A stretch of 6,245 bases of DNA from Sulfuriferula sp. Lineage in GTDB: Bacteria > Pseudomonadota > Gammaproteobacteria > Burkholderiales > Sulfuriferulaceae. Made by a program: the position numbers and the translations under genes. Within the stretch, counting starts at the first letter, position 1, and each line of letters starts with the position of its first letter. The stretch is taken from the NCBI GenBank assembly GCA_027311185.1, contig DAICZK010000088.1, forward strand, positions 1 to 6,245, in the 5' to 3' direction. The notes beneath the pieces are model-generated. The model ran no database searches. It saw only the letters and a list, made by a program, of their open reading frames with translations, and was not told the origin of the DNA. Below, one piece after another: positions 1 through 6,245 of the stretch.

Positions 1-746
1 ATGTAGATCTGGTTGGAATAATTTTGCGGGACATCGACGTAAAGCCGGAGCTTGTGCACATCGGCAACGGTAAACAGCTCATGCCCGGCATCATGGCCTG
101 CGTTGATCAACGCACCGATATCCGTCTTGCGATCGGTCACCACGCCGTCGAAAGGAGCGGTGATGCGCTTGAACGACTCGAGCGCACGCAAGCGCTCCAC
201 ATCCGCCTTGGCTGCCGCAACCAGCGCCTGTTTCGCCTCGAAATCGCCCTTCTTTTCATCCGCTTCCTGTTGCGAAACGGAATCGCTCGTCAGCAGATTT
301 TGCCAGCGGGCACTGGTAATTTCCGTGAGTTTCACATTGGCGATGGCGGTATCGAGATTCGCCTCCGACTTCTTCAGTTGCTGGTCCAGCTCGGGCGTTT
401 CGATTTCAGCCATCAGCTGCCCGGCCTTGACCTTGTCACCGATATCGACCCGCCAGTCTTTCAGATAACCGTCGACTCGCGCATAAACCGTGGCGGAATA
501 ATAGGCCTGCAGATTTCCGGGCAGCGTGAGCACCTGCGCATCCTGCCTGAGCGCGGGTTGCACGATGCTGACGGTCGGAATCGCCTGCTCCTGTTTCACG
601 TTCTCCAGTGCAGTTTTATCCCTCATCCTGCTGCTCATTCCCCATGCGACTATGCCGATGGCGATCGCCAGAGCGACCATCGCCTTGAGTTTGAGATTGG
701 CTGGTGGACTTTTGCGCAGCGGCGTCTGTATATCGTTAGAGCTCAC
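1..746 (-). CDS. RND efflux periplasmic adaptor (membrane fusion protein), 3' end missing
   Basis: This is the periplasmic adaptor that links an RND inner-membrane pump to an outer-membrane channel. Translation of the minus strand is open to the left edge, giving 248 residues from the GTG at 746 (252 from an ATG at 758). In GTG numbering: a basic, polar N-terminus; one membrane anchor at about 20-37 with no lipobox cysteine, so it is anchored by a helix rather than lipidated; a first lipoyl half at about 89-124 (ARVDGYLKDW, GDKVKAGQLMAEIETPELDQ); a Lys/Glu/Ala-rich coiled-coil hairpin at about 124-186; the returning lipoyl half at 194-214 (RITAPFDGVVTDR); then the start of the beta-barrel (LFTVADVHKLRLYVDVPQ). 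The rest of the barrel and the membrane-proximal domain lie outside the window. The GTG start is preferred because GGAG lies 6 bases upstream, whereas the ATG at 758 has no Shine-Dalgarno sequence. The start lies inside the 3' end of the pump gene, which suggests coupled translation. The family call is very secure; the start is less so. Confidence 0.93.
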   Translation of the reverse strand, partial: MSSNDIQTPLRKSPPANLKLKAMVALAIAIGIVAWGMSSRMRDKTALENVKQEQAIPTVSIVQPALRQDAQVLTLPGNLQAYYSATVYARVDGYLKDWRVDIGDKVKAGQLMAEIETPELDQQLKKSEANLDTAIANVKLTEITSARWQNLLTSDSVSQQEADEKKGDFEAKQALVAAAKADVERLRALESFKRITAPFDGVVTDRKTDIGALINAGHDAGHELFTVADVHKLRLYVDVPQNYSNQIY

Positions 747-3700
747 TCTTTTCTCCATCGTTTGTAATGTGTTGGTGGTGTCTATGTATGATACTGAATA
801 CGATAGGTACGAAAAACAAGGTAGCTACTGTGGCGGCAAGCAAACCGCCGATCACGGCGCGACCGAGAGGGGCGTTCTGTTCGCCACCCTCACCCAGGCC
901 CAGCGCCATTGGTGCCATGCCGATGATCATCGCAAGCGCCGTCATCAGAACCGGCCTGAACCGCGTAAATCCGGCCTCCAGTGCGGCCCGGATGGCGTCT
1001 CCGCTGTGCAGCAGCCGCTCCCGTGCGAAGCTGACCACCAGAATACTGTTTGCGGTGGCGACGCCCATGCACATGATCGCTCCGGTCAATGCCGGGACAG
1101 ACAGTGTCGTATGAGTGGCAAACAACATCCAGACTATACCCGCAAGGGCCGCTGGCAGTGCCGTGATGATAACAAACGGGTCGCTCCACGACTGGAAGTT
1201 GACGACAATCAGCAAATAAATCAGCACCACGGCGGCAAGCAGGCCGAACAGCAATCCGCTGAAGGCGGTGTTCATGGTCTGTACTTGTCCGCGCAAACTG
1301 ATGATAGACCCTTTGGGGCGGTCTTTCTCGTTTGCCTGGAGTATGCGCTCGATGTCAGCCGCCACCGCGCCGAGATCGCGATGTTGCGGCGTGGCGAAGA
1401 TGTCGATGACCGGCTGTACCGCATAGTGCGAAACCACCCCTGGCGTGTTGTAGCGCGTGATGTTTGCCACCCCGCCCAGTATGAGCGCGCCATGGACAGC
1501 GTCTCCGGCAATCGGGATATTTTCAAGATCGGACAAAGTCTGGTTGCGGTATTCCGGCGTCTGCGCAACGATCGGATAAGACACGCCATTGCGTTTGTTC
1601 AACCAGAAAGCGGGGGCGACCTGTCCGCTGCCGGCCATCGTCACGACCAGACTGTTGGTGACATCGCGCTCGGTGACACCAAGCTGTTTCGCGCGGGTAC
1701 GATCGACGTCGACCATCAGTAGCGGATAGTTGTTGGCTTGCTGTATGCGGGCATCGGCGACGCCGATCACCTTGTTGATCTGGCGCAGCAGTTTTTGCGC
1801 ATACGCCATATTTTCATCGCCGTTCGGGCCCATCACTTGCACATCGATGGGAGCCGGTGCGCCGAAGTTCAAAATCTGGCTGATGATATCCGCGGGCAGG
1901 AACGAAAAGGTGGTGCCCGGAAATTGGCGCACAAGGTTCGCGCGCAACTTCGTCACATACTCGTCAGTAGGATGGTGTCCCTCATTGAGCGAAATCAGAA
2001 TGTCGCCATCCTGCGGGCCGATTGTGCCGGTATTGTTGTAGGCCTGGTTGATACCGCTAACCGTCAAGCCGAGATTGTCGACGATGCTGCCCAGTTCGTC
2101 CCGCGGAATCGTGCTGCTGATACTCTGTTCGACCTGGTCGAACAGCTTTGCCGTTTCCTCGATACGCGTACCCACTTGTGCGCGCACATGCATCTTGATT
2201 TGTCCGGCATCGACGGCGGGGAAGAAATCCCGGCCCAGAAATGGCACGAGGGCAAAAGATAACATGACGATAGACAGAAACCCGATCACGAATTTACGCC
2301 GGTTTTCGATCGCGAGTACCAGCAGAGAATAATACACATCGCGGATACGCGAGAACCGGTGTTCGAACCCCTGCTGAAACCGCACCAGGGGATTGCGCGA
2401 CACCGACGGCGTGTGGTGATCCAGCTGCATGATCTGCAACATCTCTCCGGAAGCATGGCCGCCGATGCTATGCGGACGCAACAGGAATGCAGCCATCGTC
2501 GGAACCAGGGTACGCGACAGGCAGAACGAAGCGATCATCGCAAACACCACGGCTTCCGCCATCGGTACGAACAGGTAGTGGGCGACGCCGGTCAGGAAGA
2601 ACATCGGGATGAAAACGATGCAGATGCACAGTAACGAAACGAATGCCGGAGTGACGATCTGGTGCGCGCCGTCCATGATCGCGGTGCGGACTTCTTTTCC
2701 TTTTTCAAGGTGCCAGTTGATGTTTTCGATTGTCACTGTGGCATCGTCCACCAGAATACCGACCGCCAGTGCCAGACCACCCAGCGTCATGATATTCAGC
2801 GTCTCGCCGATCGCATACAGGGCGGTGATGGAAGACAGGATCGCGAGTGGAATAGATACGGCGATAATGACGGTTGAACGCCAGCTTCCCAGAAACAGAA
2901 GGATCATCAGGCTGGTCAGCATGGCTGCGATGACCGCTTCGCGCGCCACGCCGGTAACCGCGGCCTTCACGAATATGGACTGGTCGCCAATCGCATCGAT
3001 GTGCACTGACGAAGGCAGGGTCTCGGAAATGATGGGCAGCATCTTCTTGACGTTGCTGACAATATCCAGAGTCGACGCAGCACCGCTCTTCAGAATGGTC
3101 ATCAGGACGGCGCGACTGCCGTTGACTCGCACAATATTGGTCTGCGGAGGATTGCCGTCACGCACACTGGCTACATCGCGCATATAAACGATCGTGCCAT
3201 TGACATACTTTACCGGCATGTTGTTGATTTCCAGGAACGCATCCGGGCTGTTGTTCAGTTTTACGCTGTATTCAAAGCGCCCGATTTTCTGTGTTCCAAC
3301 CGGAATGATCTGGTTTTGCGCGGCAAGTGCGTTCTCGACATCCTGGGCCGACAGATGCTTGGCCTGGAGTGCTATCGGATTCACGTCAATCTGGATTTGG
3401 CGGACTTTGCCGCCGTAAGGCGACGGAACTGCGGTGCCCGGAACAGTTGCGAGTTGGGGACGTATGAAATTTTGCCCGTAGTCGAACAACTTTTGCTCCG
3501 ACTCCTTGATGCTCGACAGCGCCAATTGCAGGATAGGAACGGTAGACGCATTGTAGTTCATGATCAGCGGCGGCGTGATGCCGGGCGGCATCTGCTTGAG
3601 CACCGTCTGAGAAATCGAAGTGACCTGCGCAGTCGCCGTGCGGATGTCAACAGTCGGCTGGAAGAAAATCTTGACGACACCGAAGCCCAGCAAAGACTGC

Positions 3701-3951
3701 GATTCGATATGGTCGATATCGTTGACGGTGGAACTCAATGCCCGCTCGTAATAGTAAACAACACGGCCGGACATATCCTCCGGAGAAAGGCCAGTATATG
3801 ACCAGACTGCACTGATAACCGGGATCTTGATGTCGGGGAAGATATCCGTCGGCGATTTCAGCGCCGCAAGGGGACCGATAATCAGGATCAGCAAAGCCAG
3901 CACGACAAACGTGTAGGGGCGGCTCAGTGCAACTCGAACAAACCAAATCAT
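736..3951 (-). CDS. RND-superfamily efflux permease (AcrB-like, HAE-type)
   Basis: This is a complete 1071-residue inner-membrane pump, close to the usual 1030-1070 of drug-type RND permeases; the family uses the proton gradient to export substrates from the periplasm or inner membrane. The layout is canonical: TM1 at about 13-31; first porter region 32-335; TM2-TM6 at about 337-490; a cytoplasmic linker of about 60 residues; TM7 at about 553-572; second porter region 573-895; TM8-TM12 at about 896-1054; a short His-rich tail. TM4 carries GILVDDATVTIEN, with Asp402 and Asp403 matching the proton-carrying pair of AcrB and unlike the heavy-metal-type motif. Arg997 and Thr1004 in TM11 match AcrB Arg971 and Thr978, but TM10 has Ala967 where AcrB has Lys940. 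The ATG at 3951 is preceded by GGAG with a 7-base spacer. The next gene overlaps its end. The substrate is not predictable; no frameshift or truncation is seen. Confidence 0.96.
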   Translation of the reverse strand: MIWFVRVALSRPYTFVVLALLILIIGPLAALKSPTDIFPDIKIPVISAVWSYTGLSPEDMSGRVVYYYERALSSTVNDIDHIESQSLLGFGVVKIFFQPTVDIRTATAQVTSISQTVLKQMPPGITPPLIMNYNASTVPILQLALSSIKESEQKLFDYGQNFIRPQLATVPGTAVPSPYGGKVRQIQIDVNPIALQAKHLSAQDVENALAAQNQIIPVGTQKIGRFEYSVKLNNSPDAFLEINNMPVKYVNGTIVYMRDVASVRDGNPPQTNIVRVNGSRAVLMTILKSGAASTLDIVSNVKKMLPIISETLPSSVHIDAIGDQSIFVKAAVTGVAREAVIAAMLTSLMILLFLGSWRSTVIIAVSIPLAILSSITALYAIGETLNIMTLGGLALAVGILVDDATVTIENINWHLEKGKEVRTAIMDGAHQIVTPAFVSLLCICIVFIPMFFLTGVAHYLFVPMAEAVVFAMIASFCLSRTLVPTMAAFLLRPHSIGGHASGEMLQIMQLDHHTPSVSRNPLVRFQQGFEHRFSRIRDVYYSLLVLAIENRRKFVIGFLSIVMLSFALVPFLGRDFFPAVDAGQIKMHVRAQVGTRIEETAKLFDQVEQSISSTIPRDELGSIVDNLGLTVSGINQAYNNTGTIGPQDGDILISLNEGHHPTDEYVTKLRANLVRQFPGTTFSFLPADIISQILNFGAPAPIDVQVMGPNGDENMAYAQKLLRQINKVIGVADARIQQANNYPLLMVDVDRTRAKQLGVTERDVTNSLVVTMAGSGQVAPAFWLNKRNGVSYPIVAQTPEYRNQTLSDLENIPIAGDAVHGALILGGVANITRYNTPGVVSHYAVQPVIDIFATPQHRDLGAVAADIERILQANEKDRPKGSIISLRGQVQTMNTAFSGLLFGLLAAVVLIYLLIVVNFQSWSDPFVIITALPAALAGIVWMLFATHTTLSVPALTGAIMCMGVATANSILVVSFARERLLHSGDAIRAALEAGFTRFRPVLMTALAMIIGMAPMALGLGEGGEQNAPLGRAVIGGLLAATVATLFFVPIVFSIIHRHHQHITNDGEKSEL
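753..756 (-). promoter_or_regulatory. Ribosome binding site deciding the adaptor start
   Basis: GGAG on the minus strand lies within the last codons of the pump gene, 6 bases before the GTG at 746-744. The alternative in-frame ATG at 758-756 overlaps this GGAG and is preceded by ccaacacattacaaacg, which has no purine-rich match to the 16S rRNA tail. The GTG therefore looks like the better-supported start, with ribosomes arriving from the pump gene. Confidence 0.5.
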
Positions 3952-3958
3952 TCGTATA

Positions 3959-3962
3959 CTCC
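3959..3962 (-). promoter_or_regulatory. Ribosome binding site of the RND permease gene
   Basis: GGAG on the minus strand stands 7 bases before the ATG at 3951-3949. It fixes the start of the permease at MIWFVRVAL, the usual N-terminal opening of this family just before TM1. Confidence 0.7.
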
Positions 3963-4041
3963 GTCAGAAGGGAACGTTGAATTCAAACCTGCACACTGGG
4001 TTATTGCAGCCAAGCGCACAGGCCGATTTCAAAACTGCGCG

Positions 4042-4093
4042 ATTGTATCCAAAGCATAGGGGGCAAGACTATCGTGAATTTAATTTAATTAAG
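4042..4093 (-). promoter_or_regulatory. Candidate promoter and operator for the pump operon
   Basis: On the minus strand an AT-rich block (plus-strand AATTTAATTTAATTAAG, 4077-4093) is followed about 30 bases downstream by TACAAT (4047-4042), a five-of-six match to a sigma-70 -10 box. No good -35 hexamer sits 16-18 bases upstream of it, as expected for an activator-dependent promoter. The block holds AATTT repeats at 5-base steps and the palindrome TTAATTAA (4085-4092). Its centre lies near -50 from the inferred start site, where OmpR-family activators commonly bind. That the linked regulator binds here is inference only; a poly-AT block could also be an UP element. Confidence 0.3.
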
Positions 4094-4104
4094 AAAACGC
4101 TAAT

Positions 4105-4178
4105 AAAGTCCGCCGTTCGCGGGGCCTTTTGACTGCGCTCAGGACTAAAGGCCTTGTCAAACCATGAATGAAGGGTGG
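4105..4178. repeat. Decayed REP-like dispersed intergenic repeat
   Basis: The stretch contains two words that I recall, from memory and not from a search, as typical of short dispersed repeats in many proteobacterial genomes: TTCGACTGCGCTCAGGAC (here at 4128-4145 with one change, C to T at 4130) and TTGTCGAACCATGAA (here at 4154-4168 with one change, G to A at 4159). Both changes destroy the CpG of a TCGA core, as expected for an old copy. Nearby CCGTTCG (at about 4113-4119) also fits such elements. The edges are approximate, and no transposase is seen. Confidence 0.45.
4123..4153. repeat. Inverted repeat, 7-base perfect arms
   Basis: GGCCTTT (4123-4129) is perfectly complementary to AAAGGCC (4147-4153) across a 17-base loop. 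It competes with a second hairpin using CCGC (4110-4113) and GCGG (4119-4122), which can be lengthened by AAAG (4105-4108) pairing with CTTT (4126-4129). On the plus strand the second stem ends in TTTT; on the minus strand its tail is ACTTTATTA, a poor terminator tail. It could be a weak terminator behind the kinase or simply part of the dispersed repeat. Confidence 0.5.
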
Positions 4179-4342
4179 CCCACAATATTAGGTAGTTGCG
4201 AAACCTGCCCATTGACATAACCGGCGACTCGCCCGCTTGAGCCTGGTCGAATGACTGGTAGTTCCATCAAGCTTCGAGCGATCGGACTTAAGCGGCGATC
4301 CTTTAGCATTTTACGATCGAACCAATACGTAGCAGCGATTGT

Positions 4343-5707
4343 TCATTCGCCTTGCTGCCAGCAATAGATTGTCGCACGAGTACCCGGATCGGCATCCACC
4401 AGTTCGAACCTGAAATCGTGCAATCTGATGATCGCCATCACAATACTCAACCCCAATCCAAATCCGGGTACTTGCAAATCGCTTTCACCGCGGTAAAAGC
4501 GATTGAGCACAGCCGATTTTTCGCTCTCCCGGATTCCGGCTCCGCTATCGACAATGTCGACCTGCGTGCCCTTGGAGCCGCGCGAAAGATGCACTTCGAC
4601 CCGCCCGCCCTCAGGGGTAAATTTGATTGCATTGTCGAGCACATTGACGAAAACCTCGAACAACAGCTCGCCGTCGCCATTAATGGGATCGACCGGCTCC
4701 GTCACCATAGACAGCCTGATCGATTTGTTTTCCGCCAGCGGTTCCAGAAAATTGACCGCCTGCGCCAGAATATCCGGCAACTGTATCAACTTGAAACCGG
4801 CCCGCCTCTGCTTGTTTTCGATTTCGGAAATGCGCAACAAGGCGCGGAAGCGCAGCAACAGAGAATCCACTTCGGCGATAACCTGTCCCATCATGGCATG
4901 CTGGGCCGGTGCGTCGGCAAATTGCTGCTGCATGCGGTACAGCACGGCACGAAGCCGGGTCAACGGAGTGCGCAGATCGTGCGCAATATTGTCACCGACG
5001 CTTTTGACCTCCGACATCAGCCTGTCGACTTCATCGAGTACTTTGTTCACGATCACGGCCAGCATGTCGAGTTCATCATGCCGGCCGCTGACCGGCAGCC
5101 TCTGCTTCATATTGCCGTGCATGATCAGTTCGCACACCTGCTGAATCTGTTCGACGCGTCGTAGCGGCCCAAAACTGAGGAGCAAACCGACTGCCAGGCC
5201 AAGCAGAATGGTCAGCGACCCGCCCCAGAAAAAAGCGCCACGCATGACCTCGCCGAACTCGGTGAACTGCTGTACATCGTGCCCTATCAACAGGACGTTT
5301 CCCGAACTTACGCGGATGGCCAGCGCACGTGCGGGAAGTGATTGCGATGCCAGATTGGTCGCGGACAGCGTGGTTCCGTGGATGTGAGCGTCCACCGGCA
5401 TACCGGTCGGCAGCCGGGGAATATTCCCGGCAATCAGGCGCCCGTCGGACGAAAACAACCCGTAAAAAAATACATGCCGCTGGTCGAGCTGTATGCTTTT
5501 GTTGATTTCATCGGACAGGCTGCTGAGTCCCACCTGGTTGAAACGCGTTTCTTCGAGCGTCAGGATCAGATCGACACGACGTGTCATTTCCGTTGCCGTC
5601 TGCCAATAGATGAAGCCCAGCAGCATGACCACGCACGCCGAGAAAAACAGGCTGTATAACAGGGTCAGCCGGAAGGCGACCGTTCGCGATAGTTCAGATA
5701 TGCTCAC
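4343..5707 (-). CDS. Membrane sensor histidine kinase of a two-component system
   Basis: This complete 454-residue kinase should autophosphorylate and pass phosphate to the regulator encoded just upstream. The order is: TM1 at about 11-33; a periplasmic sensor of about 115 residues that I do not recognise, without cysteines but with His108-x-His110; TM2 at about 158-180; a HAMP linker at about 180-232; the HisKA helix with phospho-acceptor His243 in IAHDLRTPLTRLR; and an HATPase domain with N box Asn355/Asn359 (NVLDNAIKFTP), G1 box DSGAG (387-391), F box around Phe404 and G2 box GFGLGL (415-420). All catalytic motifs are intact. It starts with GTG directly after an in-frame TGA, so no earlier start is possible; the only purine run upstream is GGGG with a 10-base spacer. 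The start overlaps the regulator's end by 14 bases, pointing to translational coupling. The layout resembles QseC/CusS-type kinases; the signal is unknown. Confidence 0.95.
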   Translation of the reverse strand: MSISELSRTVAFRLTLLYSLFFSACVVMLLGFIYWQTATEMTRRVDLILTLEETRFNQVGLSSLSDEINKSIQLDQRHVFFYGLFSSDGRLIAGNIPRLPTGMPVDAHIHGTTLSATNLASQSLPARALAIRVSSGNVLLIGHDVQQFTEFGEVMRGAFFWGGSLTILLGLAVGLLLSFGPLRRVEQIQQVCELIMHGNMKQRLPVSGRHDELDMLAVIVNKVLDEVDRLMSEVKSVGDNIAHDLRTPLTRLRAVLYRMQQQFADAPAQHAMMGQVIAEVDSLLLRFRALLRISEIENKQRRAGFKLIQLPDILAQAVNFLEPLAENKSIRLSMVTEPVDPINGDGELLFEVFVNVLDNAIKFTPEGGRVEVHLSRGSKGTQVDIVDSGAGIRESEKSAVLNRFYRGESDLQVPGFGLGLSIVMAIIRLHDFRFELVDADPGTRATIYCWQQGE

Positions 5708-6245
5708 TCAGCATGTACCCCACACCGCGCACCGTGTGGATGAGCGGCGGTAGCGACGGTACATCGACCTTGCGCCGCAGTCGGCCGATGTGCACATCGA
5801 TGATATTGGTGCCCGGATCGAAATGATAGCCCCAAACCGACTCGAACAGCATGTTGCGTGTCAAGGTTTGGCCGGAATTGCGCATGAGATATTCCAGCAG
5901 GCGAAATTCGGTCGGCAGCAGATCCAGTTCTTTTTCGGCACGGCGTGCCTGTCGTGTCACCAGATCGAGTTCAAGATCTACAACGCGCAGCCTGGTCTGG
6001 CGTTCTGTCCGGCCTTGCCTGCGCAGCAAGACTTCTACTCGCGCTGCCATTTCCTCCGAGGCGAACGGTTTGACCAGATAATCGTCGCCGCCCGCACGCA
6101 GGCCGTCCACCCGCTCATCCACATCGCTCAGCGCGCTGATCATCAGCACGGGCGTATCAATGTTTTGTTCGCGCATGGCAGTCACGATGGTCAGGCCGTC
6201 AACAAAGGGCAGCATGCGATCCAGGGTAATGAGGTCATATTGTCC
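5694..6245 (-). CDS. OmpR/PhoB-family response regulator, 5' end missing
   Basis: This is the DNA-binding partner of the kinase. The minus-strand frame is open through the right edge, leaving 183 residues; roughly the first 43 are missing. The visible part begins GQYDLITLDRMLPFVDGL, where Asp9 (codon 6221-6219) is the phospho-acceptor. The methionine at 6215 is internal to this motif and is not the start. Ser37 in MISALS and Lys59 in YLVKPF fill the conserved Ser/Thr and Lys switch positions. A linker then leads to a C-terminal winged-helix domain (about 86-183) with LLPTEFRLLEYLMRNSG, the recognition-helix region NIIDVHIGRLRRKVD and the closing wing HTVRGVGYML. The last 14 bases overlap the kinase start, so the two are co-transcribed. 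The targets are inferred, from proximity only, to include the neighbouring pump operon. Its own promoter lies outside the window. Confidence 0.95.
   Translation of the reverse strand, partial: GQYDLITLDRMLPFVDGLTIVTAMREQNIDTPVLMISALSDVDERVDGLRAGGDDYLVKPFASEEMAARVEVLLRRQGRTERQTRLRVVDLELDLVTRQARRAEKELDLLPTEFRLLEYLMRNSGQTLTRNMLFESVWGYHFDPGTNIIDVHIGRLRRKVDVPSLPPLIHTVRGVGYMLSEHI

Larger units (their letters stand above)
3952..4342. other. Intergenic region between sensor kinase and pump
   Basis: These 391 bases contain no convincing gene. From the kinase side: about 110 bases without recognisable signal, apart from GATCG words near 4280, 4296 and 4314; a small hairpin at 4223-4233 (GGCG, 3-base loop, CGCC); a decayed dispersed repeat with two competing hairpins at about 4105-4178; an AT-rich block at 4077-4093; a -10-like TACAAT at 4047-4042; and about 80 bases of presumed leader before the pump start. 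No clear stem with a long T-run follows the kinase stop, so read-through into the pump is possible, but the length and AT-rich block suggest the pump has its own promoter. Confidence 0.7.

Noticed and set aside
526..1722. Long plus-strand open frame (398 codons) and many other plus-strand open frames across the pump and kinase genes
   Set aside because: They lie opposite strongly conserved minus-strand genes. Their translations are rich in His, Arg, Cys and Gln without recognisable domains, as expected of antisense frames in moderately GC-rich coding DNA.
736..3951. Heavy-metal (CusA/CzcA) type assignment for the pump
   Set aside because: TM4 has the adjacent DD pair of drug-type pumps rather than the spaced Asp/Glu pattern of metal-type pumps, and no Met-rich clusters are seen.
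4001..4057. Possible 18-residue leader peptide on the minus strand (MLWIQSRSF...) before the pump
   Set aside because: There is no ribosome binding site, and its ATG lies upstream of the -10-like TACAAT, so it would not be on the transcript proposed here.
4132..4160. Consensus TTGACA (-35) on the minus strand at 4160-4155
   Set aside because: No -10-like hexamer lies 16-18 bases downstream (the sequence there is cgcagt), and the word comes from the mutated TTCGACA of the dispersed repeat.
4069..4218. Minus-strand 49-codon open frame in the intergenic region (begins MSMGRFRNYL), open upstream to about 4266
   Set aside because: It has no Shine-Dalgarno sequence, crosses the dispersed repeat and the AT-rich block, and shows no domain I recognise. 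It could be a remnant of something coding, but nothing supports this.
4212..4240. TTGACA on the plus strand at 4212-4217
   Set aside because: No -10-like hexamer follows at the right spacing, and no plus-strand gene lies downstream.
6213..6215. ATG at 6215 as the start of the response regulator
   Set aside because: The frame stays open to the window edge, and the codons before it encode YDLITLDR, the phospho-acceptor region; the methionine is inside the conserved LDRMLP motif, so the gene is truncated by the window.

Overview
The window holds one functional block with every gene on the minus strand, so it is read from right to left. It contains the 3' part of an OmpR/PhoB-type response regulator, a complete membrane sensor histidine kinase, a 391-base intergenic region, a complete RND-superfamily inner-membrane efflux permease, and the first part of its periplasmic adaptor (membrane fusion protein). 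Both outer genes run off the window: the regulator lacks its N-terminus at the right edge and the adaptor lacks its C-terminus at the left edge. An RND pump with adaptor implies a double-membrane (Gram-negative) cell. Moderate GC in the genes, the style of the proteins and a dispersed-repeat remnant suggest a proteobacterium, probably a betaproteobacterium; this is an impression, not a demonstrated assignment.

Layout from right to left: regulator (6245 to 5694), overlapping the kinase start by 14 bases; kinase (5707 to 4343); intergenic region (4342 to 3952) with a decayed dispersed repeat, two mutually exclusive hairpins, an AT-rich stretch of 5-base direct repeats and a weak -10-like element; RND permease (3951 to 736); adaptor (746 or 758 to beyond 1), overlapping the permease by 11 or 23 bases.

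Likely joint working (inference): the kinase senses an unidentified envelope or periplasmic signal and phosphorylates the regulator, which activates the pump operon from the intergenic region. Permease and adaptor then form a proton-driven tripartite exporter with an outer-membrane channel. No channel gene is visible; it may lie left of position 1. Substrate and inducer cannot be read from the sequence. The permease carries the double aspartate of drug-type (HAE) pumps, not the heavy-metal-type motif.

Most of the window is a recognisable kind of resistance or efflux locus. The points most worth a second look are an alanine where AcrB has its proton-relay lysine in TM10, the permease-before-adaptor gene order, and the structured, repeat-bearing region between the sensor and the pump. 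I found no RNA gene, CRISPR array, intact insertion sequence or clearly new system.
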